Part shown: positions 1 to 15,400 of the stretch, piece by piece
How the letters are laid out: every line of letters begins with the position of its first letter
How positions within the stretch are numbered: position 1 is the stretch's first letter
Assembly: GCA_948474755.1 (NCBI GenBank)
Contig: CAOLHI010000620.1
Span: 248,501-312,500, forward strand
Direction of reading: 5' to 3'
From: Ctenosaura bakeri
Taxonomy: Eukaryota; Chordata; Lepidosauria; Squamata; Iguanidae
DNA: 64,000 nucleotides
Made by a program: the position numbers and the translations under genes
Notes under the pieces: generated by a model
Databases searched by the model: none
What the model was told of the DNA's origin: nothing
What the model saw: the letters and a program-made list of their open reading frames with translations, nothing else

Positions 1-300
1 TTCTAATAAAACTGCACAAATAGTTGTGTTTTTGTTGTGTTGGGAAACAAGCAAGTGTAGGCAAAAATAATCATGTAATCAACTCTCTGAGGAAATCATT
101 GGGACTTTAAAGTGTTGAGTTAGTTCGAGCCAGGCAATGTCTGTTTTTTTTTCTTTCTTTATCTTAAAATTTGGATATAACCATTGTGTGTTTAATCTTA
201 CATTTATATTGACTACTTCTGTGAAAGTTTGCTCTTTTCTTGTGAAAAGATGCATAAACCTTCAGTGTGACCATGTCTTTCTTATTTTCCTATGTTACAG

Positions 301-421
301 CTGTGACCCTACGTGAAGACAGTGCTAGAAGGTCAGAGAGGAGAGCCAGGCGAGTCTCAGCATGTCTGTCCAATTATTCACTGGCTAGTGACAGTGGCGT
401 GTTTGAAGCTTTAACCAAAAG
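301..421 (+). CDS. WWC3: WWC3 exon: linker before the C2 domain
   Basis: Acceptor ..TATGTTACAG ends at 300 and donor GTCAGG starts at 422. The first two bases finish a codon from an exon left of the window. The peptide contains SACLSNYSLASDSGVFEA, very close to the conserved KIBRA segment before the C2 domain. It ends with two bases (AG) of a codon completed by the next exon to Arg. Confidence 0.92.
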
Positions 422-3400
422 GTCAGGTTGTATAAATGTGTTGAAAATTGGAATTGTGTTTAGTAGCCTTACCTTTAAAACAGCAGAAACAATTGGTAAA
501 GGTCTTCTTTGTATTTACTACAAAATATGACTAATGACTAATATAGACTTTACCAGAGGGTTTTTTTAGCTGCTTCTCTGTCACTTTGGCTGCTAGCTAA
601 CTAGTTTTTTCCCCCATTCCTTTTTATCCCTGTAACTTGCCTAATAACAGCTTTACATTGTGCAAACACCTTTGACTTTTTTATGCTATTTCACATACCT
701 AACTGTATTAATATTTTTTTTAAATTTGAATTTTAAAAAGCAGAAAACAATGACTGAGAATGAGAAAAATAATGAAAGAGAATATGGGGAAATAATGAAT
801 AGTGCTGTTTCACTAACTGTTGTACAAAAGCTAGTGTAAAACTTGGCAGAACAGGTTATCTGGAGGCTTTCTCACTATAGAACAGTGAAATTGCAGAACT
901 ACAGATAAATGTAGTTTTTCGTTGACAAGCAAGCTCTAATGCTCTCTATTTTAAAGCAAGGTCTGTTTTCCCCTGGGAGCTTTGGGATTTGAAGCTCTTT
1001 CAAGTGACTTTTGTAAGTGGTTTGCAGTGGAGAAAAGCATGTGCTTCAGTGTTTTGGGCCTGCTTTGCATACAGATCAGAGTTTAGCAAATAGGTAGAAA
1101 TATAGAATCTAGAGAGGAAACAGTGTACCTCCTTGGGGAAATGGTTATGCCAGTGTTTCACAAATAGAATAAAACTGCTGGATTTCAGTTCAGTTTTCAT
1201 GTACAACATTCTTTTACCAGGAAGCAAACAGCTTTTCAGTGAACAGGAAAGGCTGTGCTTGAGCAGAAATACATGTTTGAATCCAAGCCCATATCACACC
1301 TGGAAATTCAATTATCGAGGGGAAATATGTTACAGGACACTGTAGGTCAGGTTGATGCAGTATACCACCATCCACCCATTAACCAGCTTCAATATCTGGT
1401 AGTTCTATCAAGAATAGGCATAGTCTAGTTTGACTATACAGGAGGCTGCTTCATATCAAATCATTACTTATTTCAGCTCAGTCTTTTCTATACTGACTAG
1501 TCATGTGTCTACATTGACTGATAGCAGCTCTTCAGAGTGCCAGAGGCATCTTTATGCTCTGTCAGCAAGATGGATCTCTTCTGCAGGGTTCAGTATTATC
1601 ACAGGAACTTAGAAATTTTTCAGGTATGCACATCTTGAACATATTTATGGAGAATAGCAACATGTTGTAATATAATGTATGCCAGTTTAGAGATATGTGC
1701 TAGCATGTGTTTCTAACAAATCTATGGATAATATCCATTGATATTTTATAGAATTCAACAGCTTCTTGAAATTCAAATTTAACTTGTAAGCAAAATTTAA
1801 CCTCTAAGTAGCAGTCCGTTAAGAGACAGTTGAAATGGGCATTTTTCACATTGGATAGTTCATAATATTTGTTACAGTAAAACACCCTAATACTATGTGA
1901 AGTATTATTATTACTACCACTATTACTACTGCTACTACTTACTATTCTTATCATACAGGAATGAAGATGTGGAAGAATCACTTTACAGTGATGCTGTCAG
2001 CAGTGAAGACCCAAAAATGCAAGTTGGATTCCTGTGAGTATTCTTTCTCCATCATCATTCATTGTTCTGTGCTCCTGTCCACATAGTTTTTATAGATTAA
2101 GGAATGTTTAATTGTTGGAAACACTGATAATAGCTGGATTTATATTTCCTTGTTATGGAACAGAAGTCCTTAATGGCTGAGAAAAAAGATTAAATATTCC
2201 ACCACCCCCAGTAGAGTACTATGTTAAAGTGGCTCTCTATAAAGAATCCATAATGACTTATTGTGGCTGTGACACATAAGCAATCTGTCACATTCAGGTA
2301 AAAGGGGTGCATTTTATTAATGCTGTTTTTAAGAGGCCACAGGAGATTCAATGATGCCAGAATTTGAGGAAGTGTCAGAAAGACCTGGAATCCCTTTCTA
2401 AGTGGCTGTTGGTGAGTTTAAGTGGCTGTTGGTGAGTCTGAGTCTTTCCTTCCCAGCCCATTTCTTTTTTCAGGAACACCAATATTTTTTCAATGAGTTG
2501 GTGGTTCTTTCTTATTTTTAAGATCCTTGTAGTCATGATAACTTCATTTCAACTATAAGATAGCTTAGAACTTTTTTTATTAGCCATTTAAAGATATTTA
2601 AAAGGTAGTTGTAGAATAGGGAGTTTTCATCAAATCTTCATTGTCTTGAGCTTGTCCATCTTAGAAACAGTTTGGGGGACTCTGAAAGGATGATTTAAAA
2701 AAAATAACTCAGAGAGCGTAGCCCAAGGTTCTAATAGTGTTTCATTGGCACAGCTCCTAACCCTGATTTATGGTGGCTGTTAATTGGACTACTTCTCTTT
2801 CAGCCATGACAGTGGAAGTGAATGTCTCCTGGTCCATGTGTTGCAGCTAAAGAATTTTTCTGGTTTTCCTATGAAAGAGGGCTGTAAAATGTAAGCTGAA
2901 GTACCTCCTTTGGTTTTATTATTGCTTTTCATCACTTCAAATAACTAGGTCAGACATATCTGTTCTACTTTGGTTTACAATTTTTGATAGATATGAGTTT
3001 ATCAGTTTTTGTAAAATGTTGGGAAAATTATATAAATAAAAGACCATAAAATAATATATGTGTGTGTGTGTGTTTAAGGCATTTATGCTGTGTTGCACAT
3101 TTCTGAATTCATTTGAGGCATCTAAGACTGTCCACAGGATTAAAACAAGGAAAAAGTCTCAAGAATAAACTAGACAAGTACAAAAATAAAATCAGCAAAT
3201 AATATAAACCATCTAATTGTGAGAAGGCTGTAATGTATACATATCAATGAATATCTGAAATGAAAATGTTGACAGTCACAAGTGAATATTCAGAGAGAAA
3301 GAGACTGGTGGATGTTGATACCCACTTACAGTTGCCAGTAAGAACTTGTGTATGTCTAAAAAGGAGAAAAATAGGCATCTGTGTACAATTTGTCTGAGAT

Positions 3401-6400
3401 CATTAGAATTCATGTTACCAACTTGTATAATGAATTGCAGTCCTTTTTGTGTGATAAAGGTTCACATGACAGTTGTGTAATGGGAAGCAACAACAAAATT
3501 AGAGATTTTACTCTTTTTAAAACCAAGTTTGCCATGATGTCTTTTTGTTTGTTTTTCATTTTTCCAGACATGTGAGAATATACTTACCATCTCTTGATTC
3601 GTCTACATCAACCACGTACTGTTCTAGAGCATTGGAATTCCAAAACCCCTTAATATTTAATGAAGTCTTCCAGATCCCTGTGCATTCAAGTATTTTGAAA
3701 TTAAAATCTCTGCAGCTTTATATATGTTCAATTGGCCAGCACCAACAAGAAGAATTATTGGTAAAGGATGTTGAAATTGTTAGAAATACCTTAGGAATTA
3801 GATGTGGCTGAAATAAACAGATTTGAGATCCTGTGTCTCTAATTTCCCAAATTGTCTTGTCCAGTACCTGTAACTTTTCCCCATATTCCCCAATCCAATC
3901 TTTATTCAGAGTTGTTAACATAGAGAGGTTGATTTCCTGAGGGAACACACTGCCCTTCTCCTTGCTGCTAGGTTTCGTCTCCATAGCAACTGGCCTATTC
4001 TCTGGCTGAGAATTCTAAAGGCCCCTCCCTAAACTGCAAACCCCAGGATTCCATAGAATCTTCTCAGGCGGCCAGTCATATGAGATCTCCTCACCTGACA
4101 CAGCCAATCATATGAGGTCTTCTCTGCTTCACAGGGACAAACAAACAAACTTTGACTTTTATGTATTAGATGAAAGAAGGGCTTTTAAGTTTTCTCATAT
4201 GTTGAAAGGTAATTGAAATTTAATTCAACTGTCAGTATAATTTAAAATGCAGAAGGCTACATCTTTTGTGCCTTGTCCTCCTGTTAAAACAGAGTCCCAG
4301 GAAATATTGTTTCCTGAAATATATTAAGGTGAATATTCTGTTTATTTTCTCACCTTTAGTTAAAACTTACACAAATAAAATACGCATTTTGGTGTCTTAT
4401 CTTGCTGAGAGTATTAATATCTTTAGTAAGAAAATTTGCAGTTGTTGGACACCACTCAAACAAAAAAAATTGAGAGCCAGCGTAGCATAGTGGTTTGAGC
4501 ATTGGACTACAACTCTAGAGACCTGGGTAAAATCCCCACTCGGTCATGGTAGCCCACTGGCTGACTTTAGACAAGTCGTTCTCTTTCAGCCTCAGAGGAA
4601 GGCAAAGGCAAAACCCCCTCTGAACAAATCTTCGCAACCAAACCCTGTGATAGGTGTGTCTTAGGGTCACCAGAAATTGGAAACAACTTGAAGGCACATA
4701 GCAACAAGAAATATTTATACCCCGACCATTCAAATGAAAGAATCCTGGCTGGTTTGTTGGCAAGAGACTTAGATTACTAAGTGTCTCTGTGGAAATATAA
4801 CAATAAGTATAAAAAAATAATTTTAGGCTTTTCCAATAGGGTTCAGTGTGCCAAAATAAATCCTAGAAATTTAATTAGAAATTATTTAATTAGAAGACAG
4901 TCTGCTGGGCAATTATAAATTGTGTAGAGGCTTAAATGGTCAGCTATTATGTAAAGTACAAGCTTTTAACAGGCCATTTTTAAAAAATCCTGATTTGCAG
5001 ATCAGTCTTCTTAAATTTCAAAGACATGTTTGTAGAATTCTGTCCACTCCAAATTCCCATCAGGTTTTGGAATACCACAAATGTTTACCTCTATGACCTT
5101 TTCTGCGGGGAAATATTCCAGGGAATAAAATACATGTATTAGTGGTTTTCACTATTTGATAATCTTTTGCAACTTGTCAGACAATTTTTCTTTTTAAAAA
5201 GACCCTTGGGATTTATTAAAAAAAAGCAATGTGTTCTATGAAAGTGGATGTAGAATGCGATCTGAAGAAATAGTTCTGAGGAAAGACAAGTTTTCAGGCT
5301 GAACATGATACATATCCCTTTTGGGATTTTAGTGGTTGCCTTTTGTTACAAGGAACAACTTATAGCAAAATATAACAAATGAACAAATTTCTACACAAAA
5401 CTTCCAACAGTATGAAAAACAAAATGTACAACATGTACAACAGTATTGTGCTCACATATTTTACTCTAGATTATTGTTAGACTGAAATTTTTGCTGCAGA
5501 TTTTACTTTTCTAGTGTTACTGTATTTATGTGTTTTTCTTCAATATCTTAACAGGGCATTGCTCAAATTAGCCTAGCTGATTATGAAAGTTGTGGTGAGC
5601 TGCAGCTTCACTGGTACCCCATCCAAATCTTCACTGGTTCAGATCATGATCAGAAAAAAGACAAACTGAAATGTGAAGATAATACTTCTCAGTTTTTTGA
5701 AAACAAAAGTACAGTGAAAATGGTATGGTCATATATTAACTCTTCAAACATGTTTCTCAAGTATATTTACTTGTTTGTCTTGTAGAATTTGTACTTACGT
5801 AAGACATGTGGTGCCAAAGCCAGGGATGAGTAAAACGTTGATTTCATCAGGGAAACTATAGCACTAATGGATTTGTAGATCACTTTATGAATACATTGGA
5901 GCATACTCTGTGTGTTTGTGTGTGTGTGTGTGTGTGTGCACATGCACATGTACATGGCTGCAGCTATAGAACATTTGCAATGATAAAAATTATTCCAATT
6001 AAGTTTAATTTATTCTGACATTTCTAAGTCACTTTAATATTTAATCTCCTCTTTAACTGAACCAGGCCATTCAGTTAAACTATTGGGGAAAGGTTGAAAT
6101 ATGTTTGAATGCAAGAAAGAAGTTACATATTGGTTCGGAGAAATTCCCAATCAAAATGGAGAACATGCATTCTCATACATCATTCTAAAAAGTCTTTGAA
6201 ACTTTGTGCATTTTTATTGAAACATAATCATTCCTGTTGGTCCTTTGAAATGTTAACTTCAGCTCTTTTCAAGAAACTGAGCAGCACTTGATTTGAACTC
6301 CACTTTCCATTTTAGGATGCTGTGACTGCCCTTTTAGCTAGGACCACGGCTCAGCTGGAGGCTGTGGAGAGAGAGCTGGCAGAAGAGAGAGTGAAATTGG

Positions 6401-9400
6401 AGTACACAGAGGAGGAAATTCTAGAGATGGAACAAAAAGAAGATCAGCTAGAAGCTGTGTCAGAGAGGTAATCTTTAAAAAAGAGAAAAGCAAAACATGT
6501 AGGTTTTAAGACAATAAATGTGTTACTTTGTTTAGACAGTTGCCTTGTGTACTCATTCATATGAATACAGAGGGGTGTGAAGTTCTTTGCTTTTCTTTTG
6601 TATTTCATTACTTAAATACGGAGCAGTGTGCTGACAAAATACAAAGACTCATACTTAATAGAGTGTTGGACACCATGCCTCAAATGAGTGAGTGATGGTG
6701 TAATGATGACAAAGGCAACTCCCCAGTGGGTCTGTTCTGCTGTATCACCAAGCAGTTTGGCAGAAATATTTGTGTCCGACAAATCTTACCACCATCTTCC
6801 ATGAAGGTCTTATACTGAAGGGCATCAGCAACTGTTGCCCAGTTTCAGTCATACCTTTTCTGTGGACAGTGTATGAACAGCTAGTGAAATTTTAGCTTCA
6901 AGGATTTTTCAGTGAAATTGGTTATACTTTCTATTTTGACCTACAACTTGGTTTTAGGATAAAAACTGCCTTCATCATTCTAATGATGACTGATACGATG
7001 GTGCATGCAATGCTATTGATATACCTGGATTTTTCAGTAGCATTCTGTACTATTGGCCAAGGTGTTCTTCTAGGCTGTCTCAAGAGGGTGGGGCCATGGC
7101 AGCTCATGGATCGAGTGGGGATGGTGCTTCATCTTAAGTGGTGGGAGGGAGTACCACCCTACTTCGTTCATAAGCTACCCAGAATAAGAGAGTTAGCAGA
7201 ATTAAGAGTTAGATTGTTTCTGTTCATTCATGAAGATACAATCCAGAAATGATTTTTGAGAGCTGATTTTCAGAGCTTTGTAAGAGAGCAGAAGGAGGAT
7301 ATCAGTGATCTTTAAACTAAGTTAAAGAGTATTATCTATATCTGTTGGCTATGTGGATCTGGTATCCTGGAAATAGTACGTCTCAAAGTTCTTTACAGAT
7401 ATCCGCTTTCTTTTGATAAAGGTGCAAAAACTAAATAAATATACAGAAAGCAAATGCAAAATTAATTTCCAGAGAAAGTTTTAATTGTTTTGATGTACAG
7501 TATTTGGATTATATAATCACATTATATGATACAATCATGTAAGGTCAGTACCTTATGAGTGGCATTATCCATTTCCAGACCAAATTCATTGTTGACTTTA
7601 ACCTAAATAGCTTCAAACCAAGTCACTAAAAGGTGTGTCTCCATTCATACATATCAGCCTGGACCTACAGTCCTCATCCAAGGCCCTCTCCTTCGTTGCT
7701 CTTGCCAGATGAAGCAAGGTGAGAGGCTACTAGGGAGAGAGCCTTCTCTTTGGTTGCATCCCCTTTTGTGGAATGTCCTTCCTACACATCTTCCCCTGGC
7801 AGCTACATTAGGATCTCTTTGCCTCCACGTGAAGATCTTTTTTATGTTTCCATGTGTTCAAAGAACAGAACTGTTCTAATGCTTTAGCTTTCTGTGCTGT
7901 TTGATTTATGTTATGATTTTAATGTTTTTACCTCTTGCTTTGCAAGTTTTCTAATGTGCTCGCTTTATCGTTCTTTACTCTTTTTTGAATAAATGTCATT
8001 AATTTATTTGTATACAGACTGCTACTCAGAAAACTCCAGGTACTGCATGGTCTAAATAAATAATAAATTAAAAACTATTTGTTAATATTTTGTCTGCAGG
8101 AGCTGGCAAGCAGAATCAGTTGACAGTGGGTGTAGTAACTGCATGCAGTCCAGTCCACATCCAGAATCTTATTGTGGTGAATCACTACATAGTCACATGT
8201 TTGCACCTCAGACTGATCAGTATCCTTCTGGAAAAGTCCAGTCACCACCTCTAAAGGCAAGTAGAGATAATGGTACTCTGTGCTCCAGTTTTTGCTAATA
8301 CTTAACTAGGCTAGATCTGGGATATTTTCCCAAGTCATAAACCGTGATGACTTCTCCCTAGACCCTTGCCTTCAATACTCTTCTTTGTCTTGGAGTGGAA
8401 CACAGCTTTATCAATTTGTGAATCTTCCTATTTGTTCAGCTCCTATGGGGGATTCCTGGCCTTCACATAACTGCTCTTGATAAAAATTTTCATGGGGCCC
8501 TGTTAAGCTTATAGCAACTCTTTGCTGTCTTGCTGAAGGTTTGCAAGATATTATAGTGGAGCTTACTGTACTTGAAACGCTTGCTTTTATAATTATGATA
8601 TTGCTAGTTATCTTACGTTCTCTTGCAATTGATTGGTAAGCTAAGTGAACAGTCGTTGTGCTTTTTGATGGGAAGGTGAGCATTGTAAGACCTCTGTTTT
8701 TTTATTCTTAATTTTAGGTGGATAAGGAGACCAACACAGAAGATACCTTCCCAGAAGAAGCCGCTTTGCTTCATAAAACCAGAACTGGCCGTCGATCCAG
8801 AGGATCTGCATTTGTTCGTAGTAGCACTCTTGTTCGCTCACAGACATTCTCGCCTGGTGCACGAAGTCAGTATGTCTGTCGTGTGAGTAGGCATTACTTC
8901 TGAGCAAGTAATCATGAATAATGACTTAAAAATTTTAAATGCTGTATCTTTTTCACTAATATTTGGGTTTGTGCCGTACCAATAGAACAGCTGCTTTTTT
9001 GCATATTTTCATGTTCCAGTTCCAGGATTTTACAAATTCTAGGAGGCATAAGGGGCATTTTTGCAATATGTGTGGGCCCTTGGGCCATTTTAGGGCTCAG
9101 GGAACAATTTAACAAGAAGTCATTTTCTGTTCATTCCTCCCCCGCACCCCTCCCCAAAAAAAAAGGAAAATGAAAAGAAAAGAAAAATAAAGGCATCTCC
9201 TGGGTCTAGAATGTCCCATGGGGGGGCGAGATATATGGAGAAAATGCCCACTTGCTCCTGAAGTGTATTTTGGGGCAAAGTCTTTTATCCTTGGGGCACT
9301 CTGAGGATGACAGAAATGGCCATAGGAGGCCATATTTGGCTGTCACATTGCACTTTGCTCACTTTGATTTAATGGGTGCATCAGTGTTCGTTTTATCCAT

Positions 9401-12400
9401 TACTGAACTACCAGGCCCACCAGCAGCCTGAAAAGTTTTGGAAGCCATTTTTGCAGTTTTGTGACCATCACCATTTGTGGCCACATGATTTTCCATGTGA
9501 ATGATCTTAGTATATTGCCTTTTTTCTACCAGTCTGCAGAATCCCACCTGGCAAGCAACATATTTCTAGCAACTGATCTTGATTATAAGGAGAATGGGAC
9601 TTCTGGAGGTGAAAATGAAAATATAAACATAGTCATTCTAGGCCAATTATTTTGATTATTTGTCTTTCTGATGCATTTTTCAGAGAACGTTACTGTAGTT
9701 TTTGGCATGGGAAAGAGGCCCTCAGCAGTCTAGCTGCAAAGGCATCACTGATTTTCAGTTAATATGGATAAGCATTTGTTCTGATGCAAGATAATAATCA
9801 GAATTATGTCAAATTAATTTTAAATATAAAGTATCAATTTCCATGTCATATATTTTCTTCCAGCTGTATCGTAGTGATAGCGATAGTTCTACTCTGCCAA
9901 GAAAGTCACCTTTCATCCGAAATACTTTGGAAAGGCGGACACTGCGTTATAAGCAGGTATATGTGTAAGAATAAACCTGTAAAGATTGGTGCTTTGCATG
10001 GCTTAAGTATTTCTGTTGGAAGGAACTGAGTTTTTGACTTCATTAGCATGCTGTTAAGGCTGTTGTGATGCAGGCTAGAGAAAAAGTAGTGATTTGATTA
10101 GCCTTGTTTCTCAGAATGATTTTGCTCCCCCACTTCATATTTGCGGGAGTGATTCCCATTGAATTTGGCAGAGCTTGCTTTTGCTTAGATGGCTATAGGA
10201 CTGCGCTATTAATTTCTGATTGCCCCTATCCCCCCCTTTTTGTAATGTTGTCATAATTATGCAGAGCATAAAAACATAGGTTGCTACTTATGACCAGTTT
10301 TAAATATCTGCTGACCTCATATCAGTGGCTGCATTATGTCATGATTAGTATGGGAAACATTGTAAGAGATTAAAGAATCAATTGTTAACCTTTTAGCAAG
10401 CATTAATGTTTTCATTTTAAACATAATATTGTTAAGGACCATGCTGTGAAAATGTAATTGGGTGGTGTGCTAGGCTTGTCTTGCCAAGCTATTGGTTTGT
10501 GTGTGTTTTCCTTCACGCATAACAAAGCCAGTTCCTTTCTTGATCCCGTATTCCTTTTAAAAATGGTTTAGCATTATGCTGACGTATCATAAATGTGCCT
10601 GAAATTAACCAGCATTCTTCTTCTTCTTCTTTTTTTCATATTTTATAAACACAGTTAAAAACGTCATTTTGACAGTTTGTTCACAAGTTCATCCCTAATT
10701 AGTCATAATTGTGTTTTTCTTAGTGGTGACATAATTGAACTCTAGGTTCGAAATCAAAGTTAAAGCAACCATGGGAGGAAGGAATTAATTTGGACAAAAG
10801 AAGGGCTAGAGATGAAATGTGCAAACCATGCTTTTGTCGACCATGGTTGGAAAGTCTCTCTATTTCAAATACATGGAGCTGATATACTTTTTACACTCAT
10901 GGGTATCATTTCATACTTTTTCAGTCTATGTCATGTATCTTTCAAGCATGCAATAGTTCCATAACTTATTTGGAGACGGGAGGTAGTTTAGGTTTCCTTT
11001 TTTGTACATTTGGGTCTTATTGCCACATTATTATATCTATCTCTCAGCGGTCATGTAGATCATCTCTGGCTGATCTTATGGAAAGGACATCACTAGACCT
11101 GGAGCTGGATCTTCAGGCTTCCAGAACAAGGCAGAGGCACTTGAATGAGGAATTATCTGTTCTGAGAGAGTTGCGGCAACGCCTGGAGGATGCCCAGCTT
11201 ACTGGTCAAACTGACCTGCCTCATTGGGTCCTTCGGGATGAACGATTCCGAAACTTGCTGAAGGAAGCAGAAAGGCAGGTATGACATATTAGGATGTGCA
11301 GCAGATTGTAATTGGGCATGTTACATTGTGCATGAAGTGCTAAGACAACTGGGCTTTTCTTACTTTTCCATATTAAAAAACTTGAATCTGTAAGGTCGTT
11401 GCAGAACAAAGTGCTAGGGAGTTTTGTTATTTGATTCTCTGGTACAGAAATGGACTCAAAAATTTTACTAGTGAAAGTGTAAACAGAATTTCAGTGGACT
11501 GAAAACCCTTTTGATTCCAAGAAATGGTTCTTCCCATGTTTTCTTAGAAGATTCTGAGGGAATTTAGAAATTAGGAACCAATTGAGGTCTTTTATAAACC
11601 TAGAACCACTATGAAGCTCAGAGAGTTCATACTTATCTAAGGAGTTTAAATCCTGTTTCAAGACAGCCTTACATTCATTCATACAGATTACCAAGGTCTT
11701 TTGATATGACAGTTGGTTAGAGAAGGGAAACTTAAAAATTGTGACCTCCTGCTTCAGTATCTGGGAACTATCTGTTTCTGCCTGGTTTTGTTGGAACAGT
11801 TCTGTCAGTTCTGTCCCTTGGGACCCTGAAGTATCTGTTGAATTGATTCTGTGCTTCTGGAGGTATAAGAGACACATCCAAATGTATTGAATTGCACAGA
11901 TGTTCATCAAGTGATTGTCACTTTCCAAATTATGCATACCAGTTCTTATCATGTTGATACCTATGAATTTATAAGTTTTGTCCGTATGGTAAACCAACCA
12001 CGTTTAACTCCAATTTCACTTGTATGGATTTCTAAAAGTGCAGATTCTTTTTGTGGTTTTTGTGCCTCACACAAATGGGTTTTGTATCGATGCAGAACCA
12101 CCGAGGGAATGTTCCAGGGCTGAGTAGTTTTGGCAGGAACTTCACCCTATCTCCCTGGCCTCATGGATGGTTTGTCAGCCATCATTGTTCCTCACTTTCT
12201 CTTCATCTGTCATGAGAAGAACATCTTCGGAGTGTTCCTCTGCTGCTGAGTAATTTCCCATAAGACTTCATCCAAAAGGTCAATAAAGTGGGCAGTAACT
12301 TCTTTGCAAGATTTCACAGCATTGGCTACCTCTTATTCTTTGAGCCCAACCCCCTCATTGGCAGAGGCTGCAATATCTTCAGTTCCAGCTGTTTGCAGCT

Positions 12401-15400
12401 ATTGCCTCAGAAGAGAATCCACATACTAGCTGTGCTGTAGCACAGGTTTAAGTTTCATTGCATGACTTCTCAAAGCAATCTGCTCTATCTGGAACTTCTG
12501 ACTAGCCTGCTAAAAAGAAGAAGAAAAAGAAACTATTCGAATACAAGGAAGTTGGAAAGACCAAGGACAAGAAATAGTACATGTGTTCTACCTTGTTGGG
12601 TTATTACACTGACAGCTACTCCAAATCCTGTGACTGCTGTCCCTATTGAGAATTGTCAATTGCTGCTTCTGTCATAATCTCAGCCACTTCAGGGGAGTGG
12701 TATGGAATCTGTTAGATATCAGGAAGGTTATTAGGATGTAATATGGATGTATGAACAGATTCTTCAGCAGCCAGTCAGTAACCTAAATTCTGTCTAAATA
12801 AAAATGTCCTCACATGCTGACAGAAGGATGGCAGAGAAGGGCCCACAGCTTGGCAGCAGTAACTGAGAATGACTTATCTTGCTTCCCCACCAAATATACC
12901 TATAGAAGTGGTGAAATCAAGATAAGGTCCTCCCCTGGAAATCTTAGAATTTAATCACACTTGTATGCGAGAATCCAGACTTTTTCATGGAAAAGAAATG
13001 GCTCTCTCTGTGGTCTTGAGCTCCATGTATCTAAAGGAACCTCCTTTATCCTAGTTCTCTCCAGATGCATTACTCCTCATCATTGGATTTAGTGGCTGCA
13101 GCTGATGGGAGGCTGTCAGAAGGGAGCCATATTGAGGAAGAGTAGTCTAGAATGTGGCACTCTTAAGAATTTTATTTATTTGTTTGTTTATTTGCTGTTC
13201 CTTTATATGTTTTAATTAAAACTTGCTTCCTTCCTTAAATTTGGAACTGGGGAATATAAGAACCTGTCTTTTACTGTCAGATCATTGGTACATCTGGCCC
13301 AGTATTTTCACCTCAAATTTGCAGAGCACTGCATAGTTTCAGGTGGGATGTTTTTGGTTTTCCATCTGAACAATAATCAGGCCCTGAACCTGTTCAGCTT
13401 CCCAAATCAAATGAGATTGGCTGTGTTCTGGGTGTTACGGTGATAAATGTTACACTAAATGAGAGCGATAACTTGCTATATGCAGTTCGTCCTCCACACT
13501 TGTGGGTTAAGCATTCACAGATTTGATTATTTGCACATTACTGGGGGAAAGAGGATGGGAGAGGAAGAAGGCACATGTGCATTCACTCTTGTACATGGAT
13601 GGCAGGGAGGAAGGATGTGGGATGGAAGGAGGAAGGGAACGTGTGTGCATTTGGTCACTTGTGCAGGGAGGAAGGGGGAAGAAATGGGAGGAGTGTCCCC
13701 TTTTTCTGACTCCCCTCCTACATCCTATCCCTTCCTCCTCTTGCTCATATGTGTGAATGAGTAATTGAAGTAACATACATGTGGCTGGGCCCAACCATCC
13801 TGCCGGTACTGGTATTGGGTGTGGTAAATATAATTTGGGGAGATTATGATATTCATGGTTTTTCCACTTTTACAGGGGTCCTGTATCCTAAATTCTGCAA
13901 AAGCAAAGGGCCAACTGTATGCCTTTTCTGTGAAGCAAGTAATTACTTGTGAAACAAGTAATTTTTCCTTATCTATATTTGTTATGGAACTGATGAAATG
14001 TTCTTTCACATATGGTGCAAAAGGAAATGTGTTTAGCCATGGCTTTGAAACATATAGGAGAACACATTTCAGGATGGCTTGTATCCACTGAAGAGATTTG
14101 AAAACAATTTTAAGCATGAACTCGATGATACATTTGAAAGTCATTTTTTTGTTTCTATATATTTTCCCCTTCAGACAAGACAGACCAAATTTGAGCATCG
14201 TCAACAGCAAGCAGCTGAAAAATTACTTAAAAAAGCATCCAAAGAAGTATACCAGCTGCGCGGACAAAATCAGAAAGAACCTGTTCAAGTGCAGACCTTC
14301 CGGTATGGAGTTCAAGATAAATTGAATATTTTTTGTTCCAATGCCCTTCAAATACATGCTAGTGTACTAATACTTATGGATATCACAGTAACTGAAAATC
14401 ACAGTCAAGTTATTACCTTCTTATATAGTTCCATTATTTTTTCTTCATTCTCCACATAACTGCTTATTCCTGGAAATCTCCTGAGTTGAAGTTTGGGAGA
14501 GTTCGATAAAGTTAGCATGAGCTTTGTATATGAAATAGCAATAATATTATGTAACTCTCGTGTGCTAGAGCCAGACTTCTCTAAGTGGATAGTCATTTTC
14601 CTTAATATTTATAAGGGTGAGTAATTTCTAAACATTAAAATTATACTGATGGATTTGCTGCCAATAAGTTGCAAGGGATGCATTAATGGCAACACTACCA
14701 CAAGGGTATCACCCACTCATAGTCAGATCTCCCACTCATAGTCAGATATAGTACAACCCCAACACAGATTTGCCACCCCAATAAGGACTGTATCTAAGAC
14801 AAATCACAGGACTCTGGAGTACAGAGATTCTACAATTTGTGAATGAGTGTGGGAGAATGCAACCTGGAATACAGCTCCTGTTAAATATAGTCACATTATC
14901 AGATGTGGCTCTATTTTGTTTTTCCTGACTTTTAGTTACAGGTTTGCAGCACAACCACATGCTGCACACCTGTTTCTGGGTTAAAAGCATATACAATTTA
15001 ACGTTGTTGTGTGCATTCAGGTTGTTTCTGACTTAGAGCCACCCTAAGGTGAATCTATCACAGGGTGTTCTTTGCAAGATAACATACAGAAGGAATTTGC
15101 CTTTGCCAACCTTTGAGGCTGAGAGCAGGTGCTTGCCCAGGGTCACCCAGTGGATTTTCATGGCCGGGTGGGAATTCAAACTCTGGTCTCCCAGTGCCCT
15201 AGTCCAACACTCAGGCTACTATACCACTCAGACTACTATACTATACTCTCACTATAATGTTACATTTGATTGAAATTTGTAAATTGAAACTTCTTATTGG
15301 GTGGTTATGTTTCTTGAAACATACTAAGGTTCACTTTCCTTTCAGTTATGAGCAACATCATCTAGTAAACATAGAATACAGACTTTTTAAAAAACATTTT

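Noticed and set aside
13459..13794. 101- and 95-codon open frames on opposite strands.
   Set aside because: They reflect a purine-rich low-complexity tract inside a pogo-like element.
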